This document shows positions 9,077 through 17,240 of a stretch of 64,000 bases of DNA, piece by piece; the first letter of the stretch is position 1, and each line of letters starts with the position of its first letter. A program made the translations under genes and the position numbers. Under the pieces are notes generated by a model. It was not told where the DNA came from and searched no databases. It saw nothing but the letters and a program-made list of their open reading frames with translations. Source of the DNA: Ureibacillus endophyticus (GTDB lineage Bacteria > Bacillota > Bacilli > Bacillales_A > Planococcaceae); contig NZ_RBZN01000008.1 of assembly GCF_003628435.1 (NCBI RefSeq), forward strand, positions 31,492 to 95,491, written 5' to 3'.

Positions 9077-9463
9077 GCATTCATCACTAGAATGAATACC
9101 ATTTTCACTTCTATTTTTACTGATTTACGTATTCATCACTAGTATGAATTCATTTTTTCACTGTTTTCCCTCAAAATTTTGCATTCATCACTAAAGTGAA
9201 TACCATTTTCCATTTGATTTACACTGATTTTTGTATTCATCACTGGTATGAATACATTTTTTCACTTATTCCCCTTAAAATTTTGCATTCATCACTAAAG
9301 TGAATACCATTTTCCCTTTGATTTACACTGATTTTTGTATTCATCACAGGTATGAATACATTCTTTCACTTATTCCCCTTAAAATTTTGCATTCATCACT
9401 AAAGTGAATACAATTTTTACTTCAATTTCCACTTATTTTTGTATTCTTTGCTTGTATGAATAC
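9077..9463. repeat. Array of eight near-palindromes with exact 52-bp period
   Basis: Related dyad sequences begin at 9077, 9129, 9181, 9233, 9285, 9337, 9389 and 9441, always 52 bp apart. Two types alternate, so the true direct repeat is 104 bp: type A is GCATTCA-N9-TGAATAC and type B is GTATTCAT-N7-ATGAATAC. Intervening sequence is AT-rich and also conserved. It fills the gap between two convergent genes. It is not a CRISPR because the spacers are repeats themselves. Confidence 0.95.
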
Positions 9464-9527
9464 AATCCCTCTTTAAACTCCCTCTAAATTTCGTATTTTA
9501 TCCGCTTAATCCACACAAATAATAAAA

Positions 9528-9554
9528 AGCGCTAATCTTTAAAAGATTAACGCT
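9528..9554 (-). terminator. Rho-independent terminator of the Bcr/CflA exporter operon
   Basis: AGCGCTAATCTTT (9528-9540) pairs with AAAGATTAACGCT (9542-9554). On the minus strand it is followed by a T run (A run at 9524-9528). Confidence 0.85.
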
Positions 9555-9569
9555 CTCATAAATCCTAAA

Positions 9570-10805
9570 TTAAACCGATTCAGACTTTGGATCTTGTCGA
9601 AGTTTCCAGTTGCCTAAACCTACAATCAGTACAAAAAATACAATCGAAATAAAACTTGAAAGTGCCATTACTAAGCCCATGGCGATGGCAGGATTTCCAC
9701 CGATTCCTGTCAACGGTGCAACTGTTCCAGCAATCACATATTGAAGAACTCCGATTAACGCTGCAGCACTTCCAGCAATTTTCCCCTGGTTTTGTAATGC
9801 TAACGATTGACCTGTTGTACTCACAATACCAATACTCGCTACCGCTAATAATAATGGTGGCAAAATGAATACTAAACTAGCTTTTAATATAAGTAACAAC
9901 AGTAAGACACTCGATGAAACGAATGCAAGTAAGATACCTGTTACTAATAATTTTGATTCCCCAAAACGTCCAGCGACTCTACCCGTAACTTGCGCTGCAA
10001 TGGAAATGCTCACGCCATTTGCAGCAAAAATGAGACTGAATGTTTGAGGACTTGTTCCATAAACCTCTTGCAATACAAAAGAAGAACCCGAAATATATGC
10101 AAATAATAATCCAAAAACACATGCTAACGGTAGTGCGTATCCGATAAAACTACGATCTAAGAATAATTGTTTAAATGTGATGAATGTCTTTTTAACTCCA
10201 CCTTCAGTTCGTAATTCTTCAGCATGTGATTCTGGTAAACTCGTTAAAACTAAGATAAACATCACTACACCAATGACACTTAAAATAATAAACACAGCAT
10301 TCCAAGGGGCTAAAAGTAAAATAATCCCACCTAAAATCGGTGCAAGAATTGGTGCAACACCATTCACTAACGCTAACAATGAGAAGAATTTCGTCAATTC
10401 GATACCAGAATAAATATCCCGAACAATCGCACGGGATAGAACAACCCCCGCAGCACCAGAGAATCCTTGAATAAATCGTAGTAAAATGAAGCCCCAAATC
10501 GACGTTGAAAATGCACATAATAATGAAGCAATACTATAAATAATTAAACCGATTAGTAAAGGCTTTCGTCTTCCACGTACATCACTTAAAGGCCCAATAA
10601 TTAATTGTCCCGATGCCATTCCAACTACAAAAAAGGTTAAACTCAGTTGTACAAGGGATGGCGTTGTGTTAAATTGTTCTGCTATAAGTGGAAGAGCAGG
10701 TAAATACATATCTATCGATAATGGTGCAAATGCAGCCAATGAACCTAAAATTGCCGCTAGTTTTAACCGTTTCGTTTTAATTGGTTGATGATCCACAGAA
10801 TCCAT
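9570..10805 (-). CDS. Bcr/CflA-family MFS multidrug exporter
   Basis: A 411-residue, 12-helix major facilitator transporter. The loop between helices 2 and 3 carries GPLSDVRGRRKP (MFS motif A) and helix 5 has the drug:proton antiporter type GVAPILAPILGG motif. The length and the N-terminal DMYLPALP motif fit the Bcr/CflA subfamily of drug exporters. AAGGAGG precedes the ATG. The gene follows a ribbon-helix-helix regulator by 23 bases in the same direction, so expression is probably self-regulated. The substrate is unknown. Confidence 0.88.
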   Translation of the reverse strand: MDSVDHQPIKTKRLKLAAILGSLAAFAPLSIDMYLPALPLIAEQFNTTPSLVQLSLTFFVVGMASGQLIIGPLSDVRGRRKPLLIGLIIYSIASLLCAFSTSIWGFILLRFIQGFSGAAGVVLSRAIVRDIYSGIELTKFFSLLALVNGVAPILAPILGGIILLLAPWNAVFIILSVIGVVMFILVLTSLPESHAEELRTEGGVKKTFITFKQLFLDRSFIGYALPLACVFGLLFAYISGSSFVLQEVYGTSPQTFSLIFAANGVSISIAAQVTGRVAGRFGESKLLVTGILLAFVSSSVLLLLLILKASLVFILPPLLLAVASIGIVSTTGQSLALQNQGKIAGSAAALIGVLQYVIAGTVAPLTGIGGNPAIAMGLVMALSSFISIVFFVLIVGLGNWKLRQDPKSESV

Positions 10806-10828
10806 TCTTTAAACCTCCTTCAAAACAA

Positions 10829-11221
10829 TCAATTAAGTTGATTGATTAAGTTTCTAATAACCTCAGATTTATCTAATTGCTTACTATCACAATATTGATG
10901 TAGTTTGTTGTATGTATCTTCATCTAACCGAACATGAATGGAATGCTTTAACTTCTCACACTCTGGCTTTTTTGGTCGACCTCTTCTAATTTTTCTTACT
11001 CCTTCTTCATCGCGCCAAACTGTTATTAAAACAAAGCCATCTTCTTCAATCGATTGTTGAAAATTATTTTCTTCCCATAGTTTTAAAGCTTCATTGATTC
11101 GTTGATTGATAAATTGTACTCTTTCCTCCCCTTCCAATCCCCGATTTTTTGCTTTTTGATTCATCTTTTTTTGAATATAATCTTTATATTCCTCAAAAGA
11201 AGTAAAAGTTAGCTCCTTCAT
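10829..11221 (-). CDS. Ribbon-helix-helix regulator with AT-hook-like linker
   Basis: A 130-residue protein. The N-terminal two thirds is charged and helical and unfamiliar to me; a basic RRGRPKKP motif follows, then a ribbon-helix-helix (CopG-like) module at the C-terminus with a HVRLDEDTYNKL strand-helix and SEVIRNLI. RGRPKK is AT-hook-like and would suit minor-groove contact. Of several clustered ATGs I chose 11221 because GAGG is about seven bases upstream. Position directly ahead of the exporter gene suggests it represses that operon. Confidence 0.72.
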   Translation of the reverse strand: MKELTFTSFEEYKDYIQKKMNQKAKNRGLEGEERVQFINQRINEALKLWEENNFQQSIEEDGFVLITVWRDEEGVRKIRRGRPKKPECEKLKHSIHVRLDEDTYNKLHQYCDSKQLDKSEVIRNLINQLN

Positions 11222-11404
11222 ATTCATCCTCACTAATTTTTGTTCTACAAAAAATAATAAGAAACTTTTTGTTAATTAGCAATCTTATTTTTGCAAAATT
11301 CAAACTTTCATATTTTTAATAAAAAAATTAGAAAAGCATTTTAATATACAAACAGATAGATTTTTTATACGATAACAGTGGATTGAACAAAGGGAGGAAA
11401 AAAG

Positions 11405-12520
11405 ATGAATACGAATAACTTACTCTCACCTTTTACATTGCCAAATGGCGTTGAATTAAAAAATCGTATTATTATGGCTCCAATGACAAACTGGTCCTCT
11501 AATCCAGATGGAACAGTAACAGAAGATGAAGTGAAGTATTATGCACGACGTTCAAGTGGGGTTAGTATGGTAATTACAGCTTGTACGAATGTCACAGCTA
11601 ACGGCAAAGGATTCCATGGTGAGTTTGCTGGAGATCGGGATGAAATGATTCCTAGTCTACGAAAAATAGCAAATGCTATTAAAGAGCAAGGGGCAAAAGC
11701 TGTTCTTCAAATTTTCCATGGTGGAAGATTATGTCCACCTGAGCTTGTTCCAAATAATGAAATTGTTAGTGCAAGTAATATCCCTGCTGAAGGTTCTTCT
11801 AATATTCCAAGAGCTTTAACAGAGTCGGAAGTAGAAGAAATTATCGAAGCATTTGGTGAAACGACTCGCCGCGCAATTGAAGCAGGTTATGATGGCGTTG
11901 AAATTCATGGTGCAAACGGCTATCTAGTACAACAGTTTTTCTCACCTCATTCTAATCGACGAGAAGATCGATTTGGGGGAAGCCTGGAAAACCGAATGAC
12001 GTTCCCTTTAGCGCTTGTCGATAAAGTAAAAAGTGTCGTGGACCAATATGCAGATTCATCCTTTATTATTGGCTATCGTTTTTCTCCTGAAGAAAAGGAA
12101 ACTCCAGGGATTACAATGGCAGATACCCTTAAATTGGTAGACGCTTTAGCGGATAAAGGCCTTACGTATTTACATGTTTCCTTACATCACTTCTTCTCTA
12201 CTGCAAAACGCGGCATCAATGATACATCCAAAACACGTATTGAATATCTTCTAGAAACAATAAATGATAGAGTCCCATTAATCGGCGTTGGTAAAATTCA
12301 AACTGTTGATGATGCCCAAAAAGCACTAGATACTGGTGTTCCACTTGTAGCCCTTGGAAGAGAACTCATCATTGATCCAGATTGGGTACAAAAAGTGGCA
12401 GAAGGAAAAGAAAATGAAATTATTACGAAATTGAATAAAGACATGCAAGAGCAACTTGTCATTCCAGATCCTTTCTGGAAAGTCATCATGAATACACCAG
12501 GTTGGTTCCCTATTGCATAA
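11405..12520 (+). CDS. Old-yellow-enzyme family NADH:flavin oxidoreductase
   Basis: An FMN-dependent TIM-barrel ene-reductase of 371 residues, similar in size to B. subtilis YqiG. It starts with LKNRIIMAPMTNWSS, the usual FMN-binding strand, has the EIHGANGYLVQQFFSPHSN active-site segment with the substrate-binding His and Asn, and ends with the ALGRELIIDPDWV phosphate-binding motif. Such enzymes reduce electrophilic C=C bonds and nitro groups with NAD(P)H. It is divergent from the RHH-exporter operon, so the intergenic region 11234-11404 may be a shared control region. Confidence 0.9.
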   Translation: MNTNNLLSPFTLPNGVELKNRIIMAPMTNWSSNPDGTVTEDEVKYYARRSSGVSMVITACTNVTANGKGFHGEFAGDRDEMIPSLRKIANAIKEQGAKAVLQIFHGGRLCPPELVPNNEIVSASNIPAEGSSNIPRALTESEVEEIIEAFGETTRRAIEAGYDGVEIHGANGYLVQQFFSPHSNRREDRFGGSLENRMTFPLALVDKVKSVVDQYADSSFIIGYRFSPEEKETPGITMADTLKLVDALADKGLTYLHVSLHHFFSTAKRGINDTSKTRIEYLLETINDRVPLIGVGKIQTVDDAQKALDTGVPLVALGRELIIDPDWVQKVAEGKENEIITKLNKDMQEQLVIPDPFWKVIMNTPGWFPIA

Positions 12521-12528
12521 ATGCTTGA

Positions 12529-12556
12529 GGCCCTTTTTTATAAGGGTCTTTTTTAT
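12529..12556 (+). terminator. Rho-independent terminator of the OYE gene
   Basis: GGCCCTT pairs with AAGGGTC (12529-12548), followed by TTTTTT. Confidence 0.85.
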
Positions 12557-12609
12557 GTACATAATTATTCAAAAAAATACTCATATTAGTCGAGAAAGGA
12601 GATGGTACA

Positions 12610-12792
12610 ATGCGAAAGAAATTTAAGTTAAAGAGAAACCCTTTAGAGGTAGCAAACAATACAGTTCGTTTAAAACCAAATGAAGAATTTGGGTTAATGA
12701 CTGTATCACATCCTAATAAAAACAATTCAAAAAAGTTATCCCTTGAGGAAGTCATTAATAAAATGGACGAAAATCAAGGTGGTATGGCTTAA
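12610..12792 (+). CDS. Small basic protein, unknown function (60 aa)
   Basis: A 60-residue, lysine-rich protein preceded by GAAAGGAGAT at a normal distance from ATG and followed by a hairpin terminator. No motif is recognised. Its neighbour on the other strand is a small SASP-like gene, so a sporulation role is possible but purely contextual. Confidence 0.65.
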   Translation: MRKKFKLKRNPLEVANNTVRLKPNEEFGLMTVSHPNKNNSKKLSLEEVINKMDENQGGMA

Positions 12793-12798
12793 TCTTTC

Positions 12799-12824
12799 GG
12801 TGAGTCTTTCTAAACTCACCTTTT
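12799..12824 (+). terminator. Rho-independent terminator
   Basis: GGTGAGT (12799-12805) pairs with ACTCACC (12814-12820), followed by TTTTC. Confidence 0.8.
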
Positions 12825-12831
12825 CTACATA

Positions 12832-12860
12832 GAAAAACCCCGAAAAAATTTCGAGGTTTT
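12832..12860 (-). terminator. Rho-independent terminator of the SASP-like gene
   Basis: On the minus strand AAAACCTCGAAA pairs with TTTCGGGGTTTTT-type sequence (G-T pairs allowed), followed by T residues, just after the stop of the gene at 12867. Confidence 0.75.
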
Positions 12861-12866
12861 ATATAG

Positions 12867-13046
12867 TTAACGATTTTTACGTCTATTATGTTTTTGTTCT
12901 TGGTTGGCAAATTCATCACGGTTACGGCTACGATTAAAATCAATTTCTTCGCCGAATTCTTCACGATTGTTGTTAAATTCCGCTTCTAGACCAAACTCTT
13001 CATGGTTATTCGCAAATTGATTTTGTTTATTTTTTCTTTTCACCAT
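12867..13046 (-). CDS. Small Asn/Glu/Phe-repeat protein, SASP-like
   Basis: A 59-residue hydrophilic, low-complexity protein. The motif N-x-x-EEFG / EFN / DEFAN recurs about every 13 residues, giving an internal repeat reminiscent of gamma-type small acid-soluble spore proteins with their EFA.E repeats, but without their Gln-rich linkers. GGAGGTG lies just upstream of ATG 13046, so the longer upstream open frame is not used. The family call is tentative. Confidence 0.6.
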   Translation of the reverse strand: MVKRKNKQNQFANNHEEFGLEAEFNNNREEFGEEIDFNRSRNRDEFANQEQKHNRRKNR

Positions 13047-13124
13047 CTTCAATTCACCTCCACGCTCATTATTGTGAGTCAGAAGGTTAATTTTATACAC
13101 TTAAGTATCGTTCCGTTTCAAAAG

Positions 13125-13159
13125 AAAAACGTTAATCCCTTTGTGGAATTAACGTTTTT
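13125..13159. terminator. Bidirectional terminator
   Basis: AAAAACGTTAAT (13125-13136) pairs with ATTAACGTTTTT (13148-13159). It ends the DUF2935 gene on the minus strand. Confidence 0.85.
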
Positions 13160-13169
13160 GACCAACATA

Positions 13170-13958
13170 TTAAATTTTATTTAAAGTCGCTTCATATAGA
13201 TCAATAATTTCTAAGAACCTTTCTGCTTCTCTAAATGTATGGTCAGCCAGTAAAGGGTGAATATTGCTTTTAATACGGCAAGCTTCAATTAATTCTCGAG
13301 CCGTTTTCTTAAAATCTCTAAGAGACTTAACGGATACCCGGTTCTGGTCTAAAAACTGACTTAAAATCGGTTTTGTTTCAGATTGAGGGCGCATTGAATC
13401 AAGATCCATCGCCTGGAACAGCAATTGATCAAAATCATGACTAAACTCCCTTGCTTGGTCTACTAATTTTCGTTCAGAAGGGTCTAAAAGATGTCCAATA
13501 AATTTTGCATGGTCAGCCATTATTCTTAAGAAGAAGACATTTTCCTTAATGATCGCATCTGGTCTTGGTGCCAATATCCCTTGATTTAGTTCTTTTAAGC
13601 GATTAGCAAAATACGCTGCTTCCCTACTGATATGGTCAACTAACAATGGATAGTTATTGCTAATGATTTCACAACGCAATGTTAGGCCTAAAACTTTTCG
13701 TTTAAATGCCCAGATATTGACCGCATGTTGATAAACCTCTGTATTGAATGCTTTAACCTGTTGAATATCAGAGTTCTGGGAAAACTTACTTAACTTCTCC
13801 TCAACCCTTTCAAAAACGTTAATATAATGTTGTGCTTCTGCTACTAAATTCTTTTGATCATGTGTAAAGCCTAATGACAAAAATAACGCGTGCTCTTTCA
13901 TAATTCTAGACCAAAATTGAATTTCATCTAATGACCTTGCAACAATTGGATTAGCCAC
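13170..13958 (-). CDS. DUF2935 protein with duplicated helical domain
   Basis: A 262-residue, all-helical protein made of two similar halves. Each half has a (E/D)HA(L/K)F motif (near residues 24 and 168) and a second (A/V)DH.(F/S)REA motif, giving a set of conserved His and Glu residues that could bind metal. This matches DUF2935, which is common in Bacillales and has no established function. It is a single gene with its own terminator. Confidence 0.8.
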   Translation of the reverse strand: MANPIVARSLDEIQFWSRIMKEHALFLSLGFTHDQKNLVAEAQHYINVFERVEEKLSKFSQNSDIQQVKAFNTEVYQHAVNIWAFKRKVLGLTLRCEIISNNYPLLVDHISREAAYFANRLKELNQGILAPRPDAIIKENVFFLRIMADHAKFIGHLLDPSERKLVDQAREFSHDFDQLLFQAMDLDSMRPQSETKPILSQFLDQNRVSVKSLRDFKKTARELIEACRIKSNIHPLLADHTFREAERFLEIIDLYEATLNKI

Positions 13959-14350
13959 AAAATCCCTCCTTGTATCAACTCCCTACATGTATATGTAATA
14001 TTTTTCAAAATATATTATTTTTAAAATAATAATTTTTAAATTTTGAACAAAATATTTTTTGAAATAATCCCTATAGACTAATTAGAATAGTTCAACTTGA
14101 GTACTTTTTTTACCTCTATATATTATTTCAAAATTACTTCCTTCAATTATTTTCCGTTTTATATAAACCTATTTTTATTAAAAAAGATTATACTTTTCGA
14201 AGTCATAAATGATCTATCCAATTACAAATGCGCTATCATTATTTATCTTAACGAACAGATACTTATATTTTCTGATTATTTCGAAGATAGTTTGCTAGAC
14301 TTAAATTGGTGGTCTTGGTATATTGTCAATAGAAAGAGGAGGGAATTCAT
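13959..14350. other. AT-rich intergenic region, divergent promoters expected
   Basis: About 390 very AT-rich bases between two divergent genes. I see no gene, repeat or clear RNA structure. An 89-codon open frame here lacks a ribosome site and looks like chance. Promoters for both neighbours must lie here but are not distinct. Confidence 0.5.
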
Positions 14351-14806
14351 TTGGGTAGTCAATTAATTAAAAAACAATTCGCAGTTACTAGAAAAAACAT
14401 TTTGAGTTTATTAGAAGGTGTTTCTCCTGAAGTGCTAGACGTTGTTCCAGAAGGATTTAATAACAATATCCATTGGCAAATTGGGCACATTTTAACAGCT
14501 GGTGAATTGTTCCTGTTTAATGGACAAAAAAATCTACCAGAAAACTACGGCCAACACTTTGCAGGTGGGACAAAACCAGCTGATTGGACAAATGATGTAC
14601 CTTCAGTTGAAGATATTCTAGTAAAATTACAAGAACAACTAGAACGCATCAACCAAATTTCCGATGACTCATTCGAGATTGAACTGGAAAAACCGTTTAT
14701 CGGCAATAAAACAGTTGGTGAATTAGCTGCTTTCGGTGCATTCCACGAATCATTACACTTAGGTCAAATTCAAATTTTAAAACGTTTAATCGAATTACAA
14801 AAATAA
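14351..14806 (+). CDS. DinB-superfamily putative metalloenzyme
   Basis: A 151-residue four-helix-bundle protein of the DinB/YfiT superfamily. The metal-binding triad is visible: His46 in IHWQIGH and His132 and His136 in FHESLHLGQ. Members act as thiol-dependent transferases or hydrolases, and many are stress-induced; this is not DNA polymerase IV. The TTG start is supported by GAGGAGG eight bases upstream. It converges on bioB with a shared terminator. Confidence 0.85.
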   Translation: MGSQLIKKQFAVTRKNILSLLEGVSPEVLDVVPEGFNNNIHWQIGHILTAGELFLFNGQKNLPENYGQHFAGGTKPADWTNDVPSVEDILVKLQEQLERINQISDDSFEIELEKPFIGNKTVGELAAFGAFHESLHLGQIQILKRLIELQK

Positions 14807-14829
14807 CCGCCCTGTTTAACAAGGCGGTT
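14805..14829. terminator. Bidirectional terminator between the DinB-fold gene and bioB
   Basis: AACCGCC (14805-14811) pairs with GGCGGTT (14823-14829) with loop between; it overlaps the stop of the DinB-fold gene. Confidence 0.8.
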
Positions 14830-14835
14830 TATCTT

Positions 14836-15840
14836 TTAACAAGTAATTTGTGGTTCCCTATTAAGTGGTTCTAAATCGATTTCAAATCCTAAATCTTCTA
14901 ACATTTTTTTATCTTGTTCCCCAGGTTGTCCTTCTGTTGTTAAATAGTCCCCTAGGAAAATAGAGTTTGCTGGATATAAACTTAATGGCTGTAGTGTACC
15001 GAGATTTACTTCACGACCACCTGAAACGCGTATTTCCTTTGAAGGATTCACAAATCGGAATAAACTTAACACTTTTAAACAATAGCGTGGGTTTAATTCC
15101 TTTGTTCCTTCTAAAGGTGTACCATCAATGGCATTTAAGAAATTCACTGGGATAGAATCGGCATCTAAAGCACGTAAACTTCTCGCCATACTGATGACGT
15201 CTTCTTTTGATTCTCGCATTCCGATAATTACACCAGAACATGGAGAGATTCCTGCTTCTTTTGCTAATTCAACAGTATTTACGCGGTCTTCATAAGTATG
15301 GGACGTTGTAATATTACTATGATGATTGGCAGATGTATTAATGTTGTGATTATAGCGGTCTACACCCGCTTCTTTTAATTTCTCTGCTTGGTCTGGTTTT
15401 AAAATTCCTAGGCACGCACAAATCGTCATTTCAGGATGTTTTTCTTTAATTGTTTTTACTGAATCTACAACAATATCAATCTCTTTATTTACCGGTCCAC
15501 GTCCACTAGCAACAATGCAATAGGTTCCTACATTTAATGATGCAGCACGCTCAGCTCCTGCCACGATTTCTTCTTGTTTCATCATGGCATACTTTTCTAC
15601 AGGTGCTTTGGAAACGATTGATTGCGAGCAATAGCCACAGTTTTCTGGGCAAAGTCCTGATTTTGTATTAATAATCATGTTCAGTTTAACTTTATTGTCG
15701 AAAAACTTACGGCGTATTTTATAAGCTGCATGAAGAAGTGGCAATAGGTCTTCATCTGGACTATTTAATATTGCCAATGCTTCCTCATCTGTTAACTCAT
15801 AGCCTTCTAAAACTTGTGTAGCTAAAGCATCGTAATTCAT
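14836..15840 (-). CDS. bioB: Biotin synthase
   Basis: Radical SAM enzyme that inserts sulfur into dethiobiotin, the last step of biotin synthesis. The radical SAM cysteines are C64, C68 and C71 (CPENCGYC) and the N-terminal TIM-barrel motifs follow (YNHNINTSANHH, ISGGREVN-like). Length 334 is typical. Its ATG overlaps the bioY stop by four bases, so the two genes form an operon. No other bio gene lies nearby, so dethiobiotin must be made by genes elsewhere or taken up. Confidence 0.96.
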   Translation of the reverse strand: MNYDALATQVLEGYELTDEEALAILNSPDEDLLPLLHAAYKIRRKFFDNKVKLNMIINTKSGLCPENCGYCSQSIVSKAPVEKYAMMKQEEIVAGAERAASLNVGTYCIVASGRGPVNKEIDIVVDSVKTIKEKHPEMTICACLGILKPDQAEKLKEAGVDRYNHNINTSANHHSNITTSHTYEDRVNTVELAKEAGISPCSGVIIGMRESKEDVISMARSLRALDADSIPVNFLNAIDGTPLEGTKELNPRYCLKVLSLFRFVNPSKEIRVSGGREVNLGTLQPLSLYPANSIFLGDYLTTEGQPGEQDKKMLEDLGFEIDLEPLNREPQITC

Positions 15841-16445
15841 CTCGTTTTCCCCACTTTCAATACTTTTTGTATGCGGTAGCCGAAAATTCCTGCAAAAATA
15901 GCTAATATTAAATCTTTAGGTAGCGGTGGCATCATCCAAAGCCAAGCCATTGAATAAGAAAATCCTTCTGGAGCACCGAACCATAACATATATGCAGCAT
16001 ACATCCAGTTAGTGCCAAGTAGATAACTTACTAATGTTCCAATTATCGCTGCAGTAATAAACATTGTTTTTGTTGGTCGTTTTTCTACCATTTTGCCAAC
16101 TAAAAATGCTACTAAAATAAACGTTACAATGAATCCAAAAGTAGGACTTAAGATTTGTGAGAAGCCGCCACTAAATCTTGCAAAAACCGGAGCACCTGCT
16201 AATCCAATTAACATATAAACTGTCACGGAAATCGCACCTAATCTACTACCTAAAATAAGTCCTGCTAAAATTGCAAAAAATGCTTGTAATGTAATCGGTA
16301 CCCCACCGATCACCATAAACGGTGCAAAAGAAGTAATGTTTGCGCCAATCATCATAAGTGTCGCAAAAAGCCCACAATATACTAGCTCCACCGTTCTTAA
16401 TTTTTGTTTTTGTTTTGGTTTAGATTGAACAGTCTCTGTTGTCAT
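15837..16445 (-). CDS. bioY: Biotin transporter BioY (ECF S component)
   Basis: A 202-residue membrane protein with about six helices, the biotin-binding S component of an energy-coupling factor transporter. The GGVPITLQAF segment is the BioY signature, and GLAGAPVFARFSGG lies in the conserved loop. It is first in a bioY-bioB operon, preceded by a BirA-type operator. The EcfAA'T energising module is not in this window. Confidence 0.94.
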   Translation of the reverse strand: MTTETVQSKPKQKQKLRTVELVYCGLFATLMMIGANITSFAPFMVIGGVPITLQAFFAILAGLILGSRLGAISVTVYMLIGLAGAPVFARFSGGFSQILSPTFGFIVTFILVAFLVGKMVEKRPTKTMFITAAIIGTLVSYLLGTNWMYAAYMLWFGAPEGFSYSMAWLWMMPPLPKDLILAIFAGIFGYRIQKVLKVGKTR

Positions 16446-16503
16446 GCATCCACCTCAAGAAATTAATTTTGTATATTAGTAATTCTAAAGATTATAAATA
16501 TTT

Positions 16504-16534
16504 ATGTCAACCTATTTTTATTTTAGGTTAACTT
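16504..16534 (-). promoter_or_regulatory. BirA operator upstream of bioY-bioB
   Basis: ATGTCAACC (16504-16512) and GGTTAACTT (16526-16534) form an interrupted inverted repeat with a 13-base spacer, which matches the form of BirA biotin operators in Firmicutes. It lies 59 bases upstream of bioY, where biotinoyl-AMP-loaded BirA would block transcription. Confidence 0.75.
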
Positions 16535-16638
16535 AAAACCAAAACTTGTATTAATTTAATAGACATTACCTTTCCATTGAATAAATGGTTTACCTATCGG
16601 GTAGCCTTTTGAAAGATACTTTAAGGAGGATTTTTATC

Positions 16639-16848
16639 ATGTTTGAGAAAAAACTTGCACTTCACGAAACGATGGAATTTCATGAAGTGATTAACTTTAT
16701 GACAACGAGTTTATTAAAATCAAAATTAAGTCAAGGTGTCGTTTTTGATGATGATTTACGAGACTTGTTAGAAAAAAACGTTAAACTATCAACTCCTGCC
16801 TTAAAAGCCATGATTAAACTTTACGAAAAATCAGAGCTAGAATATTAA
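16639..16848 (+). CDS. YraG/YraE-like small spore protein
   Basis: A 69-residue protein beginning with ALHETMEFHEVINFMTTSLL, similar in size and style to the small YraG/YraE proteins of B. subtilis, which accompany coat-F-domain proteins. AAGGAGG at 16623-16629 sets the ATG at 16639; the longer open frame upstream is untranslated. It is the first gene of a three-gene run with a coat F protein and a zinc alcohol dehydrogenase, the same order as yraG-yraF-adhB, whose expression in B. subtilis is forespore-linked. A TGAATA at 16578 could be part of a sigma-G promoter, but no good -10 is visible. Confidence 0.72.
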   Translation: MFEKKLALHETMEFHEVINFMTTSLLKSKLSQGVVFDDDLRDLLEKNVKLSTPALKAMIKLYEKSELEY

Positions 16849-16862
16849 TCGGAGGAATTCAA

Positions 16863-17225
16863 ATGGAAGATTATTTAGATCCTATTAATTCAATCAATAT
16901 GCCGGAGTTAACAGATTCTGGAGTGGCATTAGAGTTACTGTTATCTTTAAAAACCGGTGTCCGTACTCTTTCCATTGCACTTACTGAAACGGCTTCCCCT
17001 GCCCTACAAAAATTATTGAGAACCCAACTCGATGTGTTAATTGATTTATATTTAGAGACTTCAGAACTAATGAAGAAAAAAGAATGGTTAAAACCTTATG
17101 AATTATCTCACCAAAAAGAGCTGGATATCAAAGCAGCGGAAAACGCCATCAGTATTGCCAGTCTTGACCTATTCCCAAAGAACATGAACCGAAAAGGAAT
17201 GTTCCCAACTCCACCAAAAAAATAA
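16863..17225 (+). CDS. Coat F-domain spore protein (YraF/YraD-like)
   Basis: A 120-residue helical protein with the coat F-type pattern: a conserved hydrophobic helix (GVALELLLSLKTGVRTLSIA), a second helix with LQKLLRTQLD and a C-terminal Pro/Lys tail (MFPTPPKK). GGAGGAAT precedes its ATG. Fourteen bases separate it from the preceding gene and 15 from adhB, so the three form an operon. Expected to be a spore-associated structural protein; exact role is unknown. Confidence 0.78.
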   Translation: MEDYLDPINSINMPELTDSGVALELLLSLKTGVRTLSIALTETASPALQKLLRTQLDVLIDLYLETSELMKKKEWLKPYELSHQKELDIKAAENAISIASLDLFPKNMNRKGMFPTPPKK

Positions 17226-17240
17226 TAAAGGAAGATAAGA

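Noticed and set aside
9077..9463. CRISPR array or insertion-sequence ends
   Set aside because: Intervals between palindromes are themselves repeated, and there is no transposase or unique spacer.
12867..13100. Longer 77-codon form of the SASP-like gene
   Set aside because: GGAGGTG falls inside the extra codons and points to ATG 13046.
14097..14366. 89-codon frame ending in the DinB-fold gene
   Set aside because: No ribosome site, Phe/Tyr/Ile-rich translation typical of AT-rich non-coding DNA, and it overlaps the well-supported TTG start at 14351.
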